Positions 8,646-16,503 of a DNA stretch of 64,000 bases are shown one piece after another (positions within the stretch are counted from its first letter, which is position 1; every line of letters starts with the position of its first letter). This stretch comes from Streptosporangium brasiliense (lineage in GTDB: Bacteria; Actinomycetota; Actinomycetes; Streptosporangiales; Streptosporangiaceae), in contig NZ_JAUSRB010000002.1 of the NCBI RefSeq assembly GCF_030811595.1, forward strand, positions 1,612,001 through 1,676,000. Reading direction: 5' to 3'. A program made the position numbers and the translations under genes. Under the pieces are notes generated by a model. It was not told the DNA's origin and did no database searches. It worked only from the letters and a program-made list of their open reading frames with translations.

Positions 8646-9632
8646 ATGCAGAGGGTCGTCGTGTTCGCTCTTGACGGTGTCATCCCCTTCGAGCTGGGCA
8701 TCCCGGCTCGGATCTTCGGCGTGGCCAAGGGTCCGGACGGGGAGCCGCTCTACGAGGTGATCACCTGCACCGTCGACGGCGGCCCGGTCCGCACCGACTC
8801 CGACTTCTCGATCTCGGTGGGGCACGGAGCCGAGGCGCTGGCCACCGCGGACACCGTGGTGATCCCGGCCACCCACGCGCTCGGCCCGATAGCCGGCGAG
8901 GGACGGCTCCCCGAGCCGCTGGCCGAGGCGCTCGGCCGCATCCGGCCGGGTGCGCGCCTGGTCTCGATCTGCACCGCCGCCTACGTCCTCGCGGCGGCCG
9001 GGCTGCTCGACGGCCGCCGGGCGACCACCCACTGGAGCAGCGCCGAGCATTTCCAGAAGCTGTTCCCCCAGGTCGACGTCGACCCCAACGTGCTGTTCGT
9101 GGACGACGGGGACGTGCTGACCTCGGCCGGCGTGGCCGCGGGGGTCGATCTCTGCCTGCACATCGTCCGCCGTGACCACGGCAGCGAGGTGGCCAACCGG
9201 GTGGCCCGCCGATGCGTCGTCCCGCCGTGGCGCGACGGCGGCCAGGCCCAGTTCATCGAGCGTCCGATGCCCGGGCAGTCCACGGCCACCACCGCCGCGA
9301 CCAGGACCTGGGCGCTGGAGCGCCTGCACCTGCCGCTCCCCCTCGCCGAGCTGGCCGCCCACGCCCGGATGAGCCGGCGCACCTTCACCCGGCGTTTCCG
9401 CGACGAGATGGGGATCAGCCCGGGCCAGTGGCTCGTCGTACAGCGGCTGGAGCTGGCCCGCCGCCTGCTGGAGACCAGTGACCTACCGGTGGACGGCGTC
9501 GCCGAGCGGGCCGGCTTCGGCACGGCCACCTCCCTCCGGCAGCATCTGCAGGCGGCCGTCGGCGTCTCGCCGATGGCCTACCGTCGCACGTTCCGGCCGG
9601 TCGAGCCCGGCCTGGAGATGGCCGAGGTCTGA
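8646..9632 (+). CDS. GlxA family transcriptional regulator (DJ-1/PfpI plus AraC HTH)
   Basis: A 328-residue AraC-type activator with an N-terminal DJ-1/PfpI-like sensing domain (about 1-185: RVVVFALDGVIPFELGIPAR, LVSICTAAYVLAAAGLLDG with the nucleophile-elbow Cys, then TSAGVAAGVDLCLHIV) and a C-terminal double helix-turn-helix (about 225-315: LAELAAHARMSRRTFTRRFR and VDGVAERAGFGTATSLRQHL). It is divergent from the transpeptidase gene. In the 115-bp gap the sequence TGGCGGAT occurs twice in direct orientation (8566-8573, 8604-8611), a possible AraC-type site. The ligand is unknown. Confidence 0.92.
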   Translation: MQRVVVFALDGVIPFELGIPARIFGVAKGPDGEPLYEVITCTVDGGPVRTDSDFSISVGHGAEALATADTVVIPATHALGPIAGEGRLPEPLAEALGRIRPGARLVSICTAAYVLAAAGLLDGRRATTHWSSAEHFQKLFPQVDVDPNVLFVDDGDVLTSAGVAAGVDLCLHIVRRDHGSEVANRVARRCVVPPWRDGGQAQFIERPMPGQSTATTAATRTWALERLHLPLPLAELAAHARMSRRTFTRRFRDEMGISPGQWLVVQRLELARRLLETSDLPVDGVAERAGFGTATSLRQHLQAAVGVSPMAYRRTFRPVEPGLEMAEV

Positions 9633-9740
9633 ACCGCGCCCGGCCGCCGGACGGGTAAGGCCCGCCGACCGTGACCGGGCGGGCGTGGCCCGGCGAGTAC
9701 GGCCGGGCGGGCGTGACCAGGGCGGGCGTGGTCGGGCGGG

Positions 9741-10109
9741 TCAGCCGTGGCGGAGGTGCTCGCGGCTGAGGTCGAGGAGCATCCGCACGTGGACGTCGGC
9801 GAGACGGTAGTAGATCATCCGTCCGGCCCGGCGGCTGGCCACGATGCCCGCGGTCCGCAGCAGCCTGAGCGCGTGCGACACGGCGGTGTCGCTGACCTCG
9901 ACCGTCTCGGTGAGGTCGCAGACGCACAGCTCACCGGCTTCGAGCAGGGCGTACAGCAGCTGGGCCCGGGTCGGGTCGCCCAGCAGCCGGAACAGCTCGG
10001 CGAGCTGGGTCGCCTCCTCGGGGGTGACGAGCCGGTCGCGGGTGGCCGCCACTCTGTCCTCATCCGGTTCCATGGTGGTGCATGCGTCCAGACCGGTGAG
10101 GACATCCAT
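9741..10109 (-). CDS. ArsR/SmtB family metal-responsive repressor
   Basis: A 122-residue winged-helix repressor. The core reads LAELFRLLGDPTRAQLLYAL, then ELCVCDLTETVEVSDTAVSH (a Cys-x-Cys at the start of the DNA-recognition region, typical of the alpha-3 metal site), then LRLLRTAGIVASRRAGRMIYYRL and a His-containing C-terminal helix (DVHVRMLLDLSREHLRHG) that could supply an alpha-5 site. An upstream TTG is possible, but ATG 10109 has AGGAG eight bases before it. The sensed metal cannot be fixed; zinc, nickel, cobalt and cadmium are the usual candidates. No obvious metal exporter is adjacent. Confidence 0.88.
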   Translation of the reverse strand: MDVLTGLDACTTMEPDEDRVAATRDRLVTPEEATQLAELFRLLGDPTRAQLLYALLEAGELCVCDLTETVEVSDTAVSHALRLLRTAGIVASRRAGRMIYYRLADVHVRMLLDLSREHLRHG

Positions 10110-10138
10110 GGGACAAACTCCTGAACAGGTGCTCAAAT

Positions 10139-10151
10139 GATAATGACTATC
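10139..10151. promoter_or_regulatory. Imperfect palindrome upstream of the ArsR-type gene
   Basis: GATAATGACTATC is an inverted repeat with perfect GATA/TATC arms, centred about 36 bp upstream of the ArsR start. It resembles both ArsR/SmtB operators and Zur boxes of the T-G-A-x-A-A-T-G-A type. Autoregulation is the simplest reading. Confidence 0.45.
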
Positions 10152-10265
10152 GTATCAAGCTATCTGTCCTGCGGGCGTACCAGATAAACCGCGCCACCGC
10201 ACCGCTGAACCGCTGAACCGCGCCAGCCCGCCCCGCCCCGGGACCCCCGGGTCACGGAGGCCCCT

Positions 10266-10325
10266 CTCAGGCCGGCGCGGAGCCCCTCAGGCCGGTGCGG
10301 AGCCCCCCCTCAGGCCGGCGCGGCG
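10266..10325. repeat. Three tandem copies of the MFS gene 3' end
   Basis: The 17-bp block CTCAGGCCGGCGCGGMG occurs at 10266-10282, 10286-10302 and 10309-10325 with one or two changes. On the minus strand each copy reads as the last codons of the transporter plus TGA, so the true stop (10310-10312) is followed by two diverged stop-containing copies. Confidence 0.75.
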
Positions 10326-11749
10326 CTCAGCGGCTCGGCGATGTCCTCCAGGCTCTTGCGTTCGGCCTTGACCCCGAGGAACACCTCCACCAGCCCGGCC
10401 ACGATCATGAGGGCCGCGCCGATGCAGAAGGCCAGCGCGGTGTCGCCCGGCCGGCCGCTCTCGACCAGGTTGGCGAAGACGAGCGGGCCGGCGACGCCGC
10501 CGACGAAGGTGCCGATCGCGTAGAAGAACGCGATGGCCATGGCCCGGGTCTCCATCGGGAAGATCTCGCTGACCGTCAGGTAGGCCGCGCTCGCCCCGGC
10601 CGAGGCGAAGAAGAGCACGACGCACCAGCAGGCGGTCAGCGTGACCGCGGTCAGCGCGCCCTGGGCGAACAGCCAGGCCGTGCCGAGCAGCAGCACCCCG
10701 GATCCGATGTAGGTACCGGAGATCATGGGGACCCGGCCGAGGGTGTCGAACAGCGGCCCGAGCAGCAGCGGTCCGAGGAAGTTGCCCACGGCGATGACGG
10801 CGAAGAAGTAGCCCGTGCTGGTGTCGATCTTGAAGAAGGTCGACAGGATCTGGGCGTACCCGAAGGTGATGGCGTTGTACAGGAACGCCTGCCCGACGAA
10901 GAGCGAGAAGCCGAGGATCGTGCGCTTGGGGTAGCGGGCGACCATGGTGTGCGCGATCCGGCCGAAGCCGATCGACCTGCGCTGGTGGATGGTCATGGCC
11001 CGCGAGGGCTCCTCCAGCCGGACGTCCTTGTCCCGCTGGATCTGCTCCTCGATGCCGTCGACCAGCTCCTCGGCCTCCCGGTCCCGGCCGTGGATGAACA
11101 GCCAGCGCGGGCTCTCGGGCACGTGCCGCCGGACGATGAGGATGCCCAGGCCGAGGACCACGCCCAGGCCGAACGCGATGCGCCAGCCCACGTTCACCGC
11201 GAAGTTGTCCAGCAGCGGGACGGTCAGCAGCGCGCCGCCGGCGGCGCCGAGCCAGTAGCTGCCGTTGATGATGATGTCGATCCGGCCGCGATGGCGGCTG
11301 GGGATCAGCTCGTCGATGGCGGAGTTGATCGCGGCGTACTCCCCGCCGATGCCGAACCCGGTCAGGAACCGGAACAGGAAGAACCACCACGCGGAGAACG
11401 ACAGCGCGGTCGCCGCGGTGGCGATCAGATAGACGATCATCGTGATGATGAACAGCTTCTTGCGGCCGAACCTGTCGGTGAGCCAGCCGAAGAACAACGC
11501 CCCGAGACACGCCCCGGCCACGTAGAGGGCCGCCGCCGTACCGGCCACCTGGGTCTGGGTGATCTCCAGGCCGCTGCCGTCCTTGGCCAGCTGGGCCGAG
11601 AGGTTCCCGATGATCGTCACTTCGAGACCGTCGAGGATCCACACGGTCCCGAGCCCGATGATGATCATCCAGTGCCACCGTGACCATGGCAGCCGGTCCA
11701 ACCGCGCGGGGACCTTCGTGGTCACCGTCCCCGTCCGAACGTCGCTCAT
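10310..11749 (-). CDS. MFS transporter, sugar/aromatic-acid porter type
   Basis: A 479-residue twelve-helix major facilitator. After a short cytoplasmic N-terminus, the first helix reads WHWMIIIGLGTVWILDGLEV. The loop-2 signature GWLTDRFGRKKLFIITM and the loop-8 region FDTLGRVPMISGTYIGSGVL are the standard MFS motifs, and FLTGFGIGGEYAAINSAIDE with SRHRGR matches the sugar/metabolite:H+ symporter subfamilies. I chose ATG 11749 because the longer frame only adds arginine-rich residues from the repeat DNA. It lies downstream of the AurF-like gene on the same strand, 184 bp away, and may share its TetR control. Substrate unknown. Confidence 0.88.
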   Translation of the reverse strand: MSDVRTGTVTTKVPARLDRLPWSRWHWMIIIGLGTVWILDGLEVTIIGNLSAQLAKDGSGLEITQTQVAGTAAALYVAGACLGALFFGWLTDRFGRKKLFIITMIVYLIATAATALSFSAWWFFLFRFLTGFGIGGEYAAINSAIDELIPSRHRGRIDIIINGSYWLGAAGGALLTVPLLDNFAVNVGWRIAFGLGVVLGLGILIVRRHVPESPRWLFIHGRDREAEELVDGIEEQIQRDKDVRLEEPSRAMTIHQRRSIGFGRIAHTMVARYPKRTILGFSLFVGQAFLYNAITFGYAQILSTFFKIDTSTGYFFAVIAVGNFLGPLLLGPLFDTLGRVPMISGTYIGSGVLLLGTAWLFAQGALTAVTLTACWCVVLFFASAGASAAYLTVSEIFPMETRAMAIAFFYAIGTFVGGVAGPLVFANLVESGRPGDTALAFCIGAALMIVAGLVEVFLGVKAERKSLEDIAEPLSAAPA

Positions 11750-11849
11750 GGCGCCACCGGCTACCCAGCGGCGATCACCCCATGCCAGGGCCCTCCGTCT
11801 CCGCAGGTCAGCCCGGACCGGCGCACCGCCCGGCCGCGCACACCGCCAA

Positions 11850-11958
11850 CCCGCGACCGCGCCCCGACCCCGCCGTCGACCCATGACCGCGCCCCGACCC
11901 GCCGCCGGCCCGGGACCACGCCCCGCCCCGCCGTCAGCCCGCGACCGCGCTCCCGCCG
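11850..11958. repeat. Four tandem copies (about 30 bp) of the AurF-like gene 3' end
   Basis: Units begin near 11850, 11880, 11910 and 11938 with core ccgcgaccgcgccccg. The last unit is the 3' coding end of the oxygenase gene (stop TGA at 11934-11936); the other three lie downstream of it. Period is 28-30 bp. Confidence 0.7.
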
Positions 11959-12866
11959 GGCCTCGCGGGCCGGGCGGGCAGGAGTCCGGCCCGGCGCCAC
12001 AGGAGCCTGCCGGGCCCTTTGATCATCCCGAGGCCGCCGAGTTCGGCCACCACCTTGCCCGCCGCCCACGCGAGGGTCCGCCGGTAGTGCGGGTTGCGGG
12101 CGGCGACCCTGCGGGCCCGCCGCGGGTCGAGCCCGACGGCGGCGTAGGCGCCGGGGTGGACCAGGCGGGTCGTCGCGAGGTAGACGGCGCCGCCGAGGAC
12201 CAGCCGGTGGTAGGCGCGGGCGAGCGGCCCGGCGGCCGTCCACTGGCGGGCGAGCTCCTGCTTGGCGTAGCGGATGTGCCGGGCCTCCTCCACCACGTGG
12301 ATCCGGGAGACCTGACGGACCAGCGGCTGCAGCGACTCGTCGGCCATGGCCTCGCGCTGCAGGGCGTCGAGGATCTCCTCCACGAACAGGGTCCCGGCCA
12401 GCCCGGAGATCTGCCGCAGCACCAGCACCACCGACCGGCCCAGCAGGCGGGCGACGCGGTCGGGGCCGTAGGCCGGGCAGCCGAACTTGTCGATCATCCG
12501 GGCGAACATCACGGAATGGCGGGTCTCGTCGCCGATCTCGGTGAGGGCGTACTGGACGTGTTTGGTCGTGGGGTCCTGGTCGTAGATGTGCCGCACGAGC
12601 ACGCGGATGAGCAGGCACTCGAACCAGATGCCGACGCTCGCGACGCTGGCCGTCTCGTGTCTGGTCAGTTCGGTCCGCCGCTCCTCGTCGAGTTCCTCCC
12701 ACAGCGCCGTGCCGTACAGGGAGGCGCGGTGGGGCGGGGCGAAGGGGCGCCCCTCGGCGAGCGGGGCCTCCCAGTCGATCTCGGTCAGCGGGTCGTGGGA
12801 GTGCTTGGCCGAGGTGCGCAGCAGCCGCTCGGCGGTCTGCTCGCGGTCCGGGGGCGCGATCGTCAC
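11934..12866 (-). CDS. AurF-like diiron oxygenase
   Basis: A 310-residue all-helical protein with the ferritin-like diiron pattern of the AurF (p-aminobenzoate N-oxygenase) family: a Glu helix near SVASVGIWFECLLIRVLVRH, EIGDETRHSVMFARM (E-x-x-D-E-x-x-H), FVEEILDALQ and VVEEARHIRYAKQE (E-x-x-R-H). AurF enzymes oxidise amines or carbon substrates; relatives are often misannotated as metal-dependent hydrolases. I prefer GTG 12866 (GGGAG seven bases upstream) over ATG 12902, because the latter lies inside operator O1 and has no ribosome site. It is divergent from the TetR gene, with two matched operators between, so TetR control is likely. Confidence 0.78.
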   Translation of the reverse strand: MTIAPPDREQTAERLLRTSAKHSHDPLTEIDWEAPLAEGRPFAPPHRASLYGTALWEELDEERRTELTRHETASVASVGIWFECLLIRVLVRHIYDQDPTTKHVQYALTEIGDETRHSVMFARMIDKFGCPAYGPDRVARLLGRSVVLVLRQISGLAGTLFVEEILDALQREAMADESLQPLVRQVSRIHVVEEARHIRYAKQELARQWTAAGPLARAYHRLVLGGAVYLATTRLVHPGAYAAVGLDPRRARRVAARNPHYRRTLAWAAGKVVAELGGLGMIKGPGRLLWRRAGLLPARPARPGGSAVAG

Positions 12867-12887
12867 GGGGAGTCTCCCAACCGGCGA

Positions 12888-12912
12888 TTTACGTTTTCTC
12901 ATGAAACGTAAA
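12888..12912. promoter_or_regulatory. Operator O1: perfect 25-bp palindrome for the divergent TetR gene
   Basis: TTTACGTTT, a 7-bp spacer, then AAACGTAAA. The perfect arms extend to 11 bp (12886-12914). It sits 22 bp upstream of the oxygenase start and within the TetR/oxygenase intergenic region, the classical position for TetR binding. Confidence 0.65.
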
Positions 12913-12942
12913 TCTCGGGTGGCGGCCGGTCAACACCTTCCG

Positions 12943-12967
12943 TTTACATTTCACAATCATCCGTAAA
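12943..12967. promoter_or_regulatory. Operator O2: imperfect copy of O1
   Basis: TTTACATTT, a 7-bp spacer, then ATCCGTAAA. It has the same 9-7-9 geometry as O1 with mismatches in the inner arm positions; centres are 55 bp apart. It lies closer to the TetR gene and could mediate autoregulation. Confidence 0.5.
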
Positions 12968-13041
12968 GGTGTGTCCGATCTCACAGACCCGCCCCGGGTA
13001 CGATCGCCACAACCCCGTGACCGCGACAGGAGCAGCACCCG

Positions 13042-13623
13042 ATGAGTGAAGAGGACATCCGGGGGCGGATCCTCGACGCGGCCGAGGAGTGCTTCCTGGA
13101 GATCGGGCTGAGCGCCCGGATCCACCGGCTCATCGCCGAGCGGGCCGCGGTCTCGCGGCCCACGGTCTACAAGCACGTGGGGGACCAGCAGGCCATCCTG
13201 GACGCGCTCCTGCACCGGGAGGTCGGCCGCTTCCTCGACATCGCGCGGCCGCTGCTCGAACGGCCCGGCCCGATCAGGGAGCAGCTCGCCGAGATAGTGG
13301 CCTTCAGCGTCACCTACGCCCGGCGCCACGCCCTGCTGCGCAAGATGCTCCTGGAACAGCCGGAGGTGGTGCTCCCCCGGTTCACGGTCAACGCCGGCCC
13401 GCTGCTGCGCCTGGCCGTCGACGCGGTGGCGCCCCCGCTCGGCCGGGCCTTCGCCCGCGCGGGGGCCGCCGACGTGCGGATCGACACGGTGATCGAATGG
13501 GGGGTGCGGCTCATCCTCTCCCTCATCACCACCCCCAGCCTGACGGCCGACCTCGACGACCCCGCCGAGCTGCGCGGCTACATCGACGCCCTGATGCGCA
13601 TCGGCCTCATCCCGCCGTCATGA
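13042..13623 (+). CDS. TetR/AcrR family transcriptional regulator
   Basis: A 193-residue repressor with an N-terminal helix-turn-helix (GRILDAAEECFLEIGLSARI, then RLIAERAAVSRPTVYKHVGD) and a diverged ligand-binding half. ATG 13042 is preceded by AGGAG. It is transcribed away from the AurF-like gene, with operators O1 and O2 in the gap, and 71 bp upstream of the KASIII operon on the same strand. It could therefore control the oxygenase/MFS pair, the lipid operon, or both. The ligand is unknown; an acyl or lipid effector would fit the neighbourhood. Confidence 0.9.
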   Translation: MSEEDIRGRILDAAEECFLEIGLSARIHRLIAERAAVSRPTVYKHVGDQQAILDALLHREVGRFLDIARPLLERPGPIREQLAEIVAFSVTYARRHALLRKMLLEQPEVVLPRFTVNAGPLLRLAVDAVAPPLGRAFARAGAADVRIDTVIEWGVRLILSLITTPSLTADLDDPAELRGYIDALMRIGLIPPS

Positions 13624-13694
13624 CCAGGACAATTGTCATTCTTTTCGATACATTGCGCGGACATAAGGAGATTTGACGTTTCATAGGGGGAGCG

Positions 13695-14654
13695 ATGAGA
13701 GCCCGGATCACGGGCGTCGCGACGTATCTGCCGGAACAGACGCTGACCAGCGCGGAGGTGGAGCAGCGGATCGAGGGATACGTGCCCTACCGAGGCGTCG
13801 TCGAGCGGCTGACGGGAATCCGATCACGGCACGTCGCCCGCGACGACCAGCAGGCGTCCGACCTGGCGGCGGAGGCCGCCCGCAAGCTCGATCACGCCGA
13901 CGCCGATCTACTGATCTTCGCATCAGCCTCGCAGGACATGGTCGAGCCCGCGACCGCGCACATCACGGCGGCCAAGCTCGGCCTGTCCTGCCCGGTGTTC
14001 GACGTCAAGAACGCCTGCAACAGCATGCTCAACGGGATCCAGGTGGCCGAGGCGCTGATCCTGTCCGGCGCGCACCGCAAGGTGCTGGTCTGCTCGGGCG
14101 AGGTCCCCTCACGGGCGATCCGGTGGCGGGTCAGGGACCGGGCGCAGTTCGTGGACTCCTTCGCCGGATACACGCTGTCCGACACCGGCGCCGCGGTGCT
14201 GGTCACCTCGGATTTGGAACGTGGCATTTTCTACCGCGACTTCTCGGCCGACTCCACGGCGTGGGCGATCGGCACCCTGCCGGGGGGCGGATCGGCGCAT
14301 CCGCGCGACCCCGAATACTCCTACTTCCGGGGTGACGGGCGGCGGCTGAAGGAGGCGTTCGAGCTGACCGGCCCGGACATCTTCCACAACGCGCTCAAGC
14401 GCACCGGCCTGAGCTGGGACGACTTCGCCGTCGTGGCGGTGCACCAGGTGGCGCTGCCCTACCTGCGCTTCCTCGCGCGGGTGCTGGACATCCCCGAGGA
14501 GAAGCTCGTGATCAGCCTGCCCGAGCACGGCAACTGCGCCTCGACCACGCTGCCGCTCCAGCTCGCGCTGGGCGGGTGGGAGCCGGGTGACCGGGTCGCG
14601 CTGCTCGGCCTGGGCGGCGGGATCAGCACGGGCGTGATGCTGGCGGAGATGTGA
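13695..14654 (+). CDS. KASIII/OleA-like 3-oxoacyl synthase III family protein
   Basis: A 319-residue thiolase-fold condensing enzyme. The catalytic triad is readable: Cys108 in VKNACNSMLNG, His250 in VAVHQVALPYL and Asn280 in EHGNCASTT; LGLGGGISTGVML is the C-terminal Gly loop. FabH uses this triad to prime fatty acids; OleA-type relatives condense two acyl-CoAs head to head. The downstream ligase and dehydrogenase favour the latter (inference). ATG 13695 follows AGGGGG. It is first in an operon whose next gene starts within its stop codon (TGATG). Confidence 0.85.
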   Translation: MRARITGVATYLPEQTLTSAEVEQRIEGYVPYRGVVERLTGIRSRHVARDDQQASDLAAEAARKLDHADADLLIFASASQDMVEPATAHITAAKLGLSCPVFDVKNACNSMLNGIQVAEALILSGAHRKVLVCSGEVPSRAIRWRVRDRAQFVDSFAGYTLSDTGAAVLVTSDLERGIFYRDFSADSTAWAIGTLPGGGSAHPRDPEYSYFRGDGRRLKEAFELTGPDIFHNALKRTGLSWDDFAVVAVHQVALPYLRFLARVLDIPEEKLVISLPEHGNCASTTLPLQLALGGWEPGDRVALLGLGGGISTGVMLAEM

Positions 14655-15385
14655 TGGACCTCTGGGTGATCGTTCCGGCCTACAACGAGGCCGCCGGCAT
14701 CGAGGCGACGCTCCGGGCGCTGGCCGGGCAGGACGACCGTGACTTCACGCTGGTCGTGGTGGACAACGCGAGCACCGACGACACCGTCGAGATCGTCCGG
14801 CGGCACGGCGTCAAGGTGATCACCGAGACCCGCAAGGGCACCGGCGCCGCCTCCGACACCGGGATGCGCCACGCCATCACGCACGGCGCGACCCATCTGG
14901 CCAGGACCGACGCCGACTGCCTGCCCCGCCCCGACTGGGTGCGCAACATCCGGCGGGCGTTCGGCGACGGGCTGGAGATGGTCGGCGGCCGGCTCGTGCC
15001 CCGGACCGACGAGTTCCCGCTGAAGTTCTGGGAGCGGCGGTTCATCCCGTTCGTGGTGGACGTGGCCGCGACGTTCGGCCGCTTCCGGCCGGGCAACCGC
15101 TCGCCGGAGTATCTCGGGCCGTACGTGATGATGCCCGGCGCGACCCTGGCCATCACCGCCGCGCTCTACGAGCGGGCGGGCGGCTTCCCGAGGACCGCGA
15201 TCGAGGAGGTCCACGAGGACCGCGCCCTGGTCAACCGGGTCCGCAAGCTCACCACCGCCTACGGCTCACGCCGCGACGTGGTGGTCTTCGGCTCGGTCCG
15301 GCGGCTGCGGGCCTACGGCCTGGCGGGCACCCTGGCCTGGTACGCCGACCACCGCTACCGTCCAGAAGTGATCGATATCCGGTGA
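14654..15385 (+). CDS. Family 2 glycosyltransferase
   Basis: A 243-residue GT-A fold enzyme lacking transmembrane helices. It shows VIVPAYNEAAGIEATLRAL, VVVDNASTDDTVEIVRRHG, the metal-binding DADC (LARTDADCLPRP) and an acceptor-side EEVHEDRALVNRV block with the E-D motif. It would transfer a sugar from a nucleotide donor. ATG 14654 overlaps the KASIII stop by one base; a GTG three bases earlier is also possible. Its place between a condensing enzyme and a P450 suggests glycosylation of a lipid product, unlike the described ole operons. The donor is unknown. Confidence 0.87.
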   Translation: MDLWVIVPAYNEAAGIEATLRALAGQDDRDFTLVVVDNASTDDTVEIVRRHGVKVITETRKGTGAASDTGMRHAITHGATHLARTDADCLPRPDWVRNIRRAFGDGLEMVGGRLVPRTDEFPLKFWERRFIPFVVDVAATFGRFRPGNRSPEYLGPYVMMPGATLAITAALYERAGGFPRTAIEEVHEDRALVNRVRKLTTAYGSRRDVVVFGSVRRLRAYGLAGTLAWYADHRYRPEVIDIR

Positions 15386-16503
15386 ACCACGAGGCCCGCC
15401 TCTACCTGGCCGCGCACCCCTTCGTCTATCCGCTCATGCGGCTGCTGGCCCGTCTGGGGCCGGTGGTCCGCGTCCCCGGACTGGGGGTCGTGGTCAACGA
15501 CGCCGCCACCGCGCGCGCCGTGCTGACCGACGAGCGCTTCCGCAAGGACGGCCCCGGATCGCCCGGCGACCTGTGGACGCCGGTGCTCGGCCCCTCGGTG
15601 CTGCTCAACATGGAGGGCCCCGGTCACCTGGCGCTGCGCCGCAAGCTGATGCCGCTGTTCACCTCCGCCTACGTCTCGGCGCTGGTCGCCGACGTGCTGC
15701 GGGAGCCGTTGGAGGCCCTCTCCGCGCGGCTGGGGCGCGGGGAGACGGTCGACCTGGTCGACGCCATGCGGGTGATGGCCGGGGCGGTGATCTGCCGGGT
15801 GATCGGACTGGGCGACGTCTCCGAGGCCCGCGCCCGCGAGCTGTTCGCCGACGGGGAGCGGGTCGTCTCGATGGTCTCGCTGAGGTCCCGGCGGCTGCGG
15901 GAGCGGCAGGTGGCGGTCGCCAAGCGGGTGCTGGACGGGATCGGGGACATCGCGCAGGCCGCCTACGAGGCCGGGGACGACTCCACCGTCATGGGCCGGA
16001 TGCGCGCGCAGGGACTGTCCGCCGCCGAGGCCAGGGGCGCGGCCGGCGCGTTCTTCCTGACCGGCACCGAGACCGTCGCCACCTTCGTGCCCCGGCTGAT
16101 CGCCCTCCTGCACGACCACCGGACGCGGGTGGACGACCTCGACCAGGTGATCGAGGAGGCCATGCGGATCACCACCCCGACGCCGGTGATGCTGCGCTCG
16201 GTGGGCGCGGCCGCGCGGATCGGCCGGGTGGCGGTACGGCCCGGCGACCGGGTGCTGATCGTGACCCACAACTGCGCCCGGGCGTACGGCCCGTTCGACC
16301 CCTCCCGAGGGCACCCGCCCGAGCTGCGCAGGCTCTGGTTCGGCGCGGGCCCGCACTTCTGCATCGGCTACCCCCTGGCCCTGGCCGAGATCCGGGCGGT
16401 GGCGTCGGTGCTGCTCTCCCACCGCGTGCGCGTCGTACGGCGGCGCGCCGCGAGGAGGGTCCTCATCCCCACCTACGAACACCTGTGGATCGCCGCGACA
16501 TGA
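15382..16503 (+). CDS. Cytochrome P450
   Basis: A soluble bacterial P450 of 373 residues, slightly shorter than the usual 400. The haem loop is FGAGPHFCIGYPLALAEI with ligand Cys327. The I-helix oxygen-activation segment is FFLTGTETVATF and the K-helix E-x-x-R is EEAMR. No ferredoxin or reductase gene is adjacent, so electrons must come from elsewhere. It begins with GTG overlapping the glycosyltransferase stop by four bases and ends with ATGA overlap into the ligase, showing tight translational coupling. It would hydroxylate or otherwise oxidise the product of the operon. Confidence 0.92.
   Translation: MNHEARLYLAAHPFVYPLMRLLARLGPVVRVPGLGVVVNDAATARAVLTDERFRKDGPGSPGDLWTPVLGPSVLLNMEGPGHLALRRKLMPLFTSAYVSALVADVLREPLEALSARLGRGETVDLVDAMRVMAGAVICRVIGLGDVSEARARELFADGERVVSMVSLRSRRLRERQVAVAKRVLDGIGDIAQAAYEAGDDSTVMGRMRAQGLSAAEARGAAGAFFLTGTETVATFVPRLIALLHDHRTRVDDLDQVIEEAMRITTPTPVMLRSVGAAARIGRVAVRPGDRVLIVTHNCARAYGPFDPSRGHPPELRRLWFGAGPHFCIGYPLALAEIRAVASVLLSHRVRVVRRRAARRVLIPTYEHLWIAAT

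Noticed and set aside
9633..9740. Stop-straddling repeat for the ArsR gene
   Set aside because: GGGCGGGCGT recurs several times beside the stop, but the units do not clearly copy the gene's own 3' end, so it is not counted with the others.
11934..12866. Metal-dependent hydrolase annotation for the AurF-like protein
   Set aside because: The helices carry paired E-x-x-H/E-x-x-R-H diiron motifs; no hydrolase fold is visible.
12867..12902. ATG 12902 as start of the AurF-like gene
   Set aside because: It lies inside the operator palindrome and lacks a ribosome site, while GTG 12866 has a good one.
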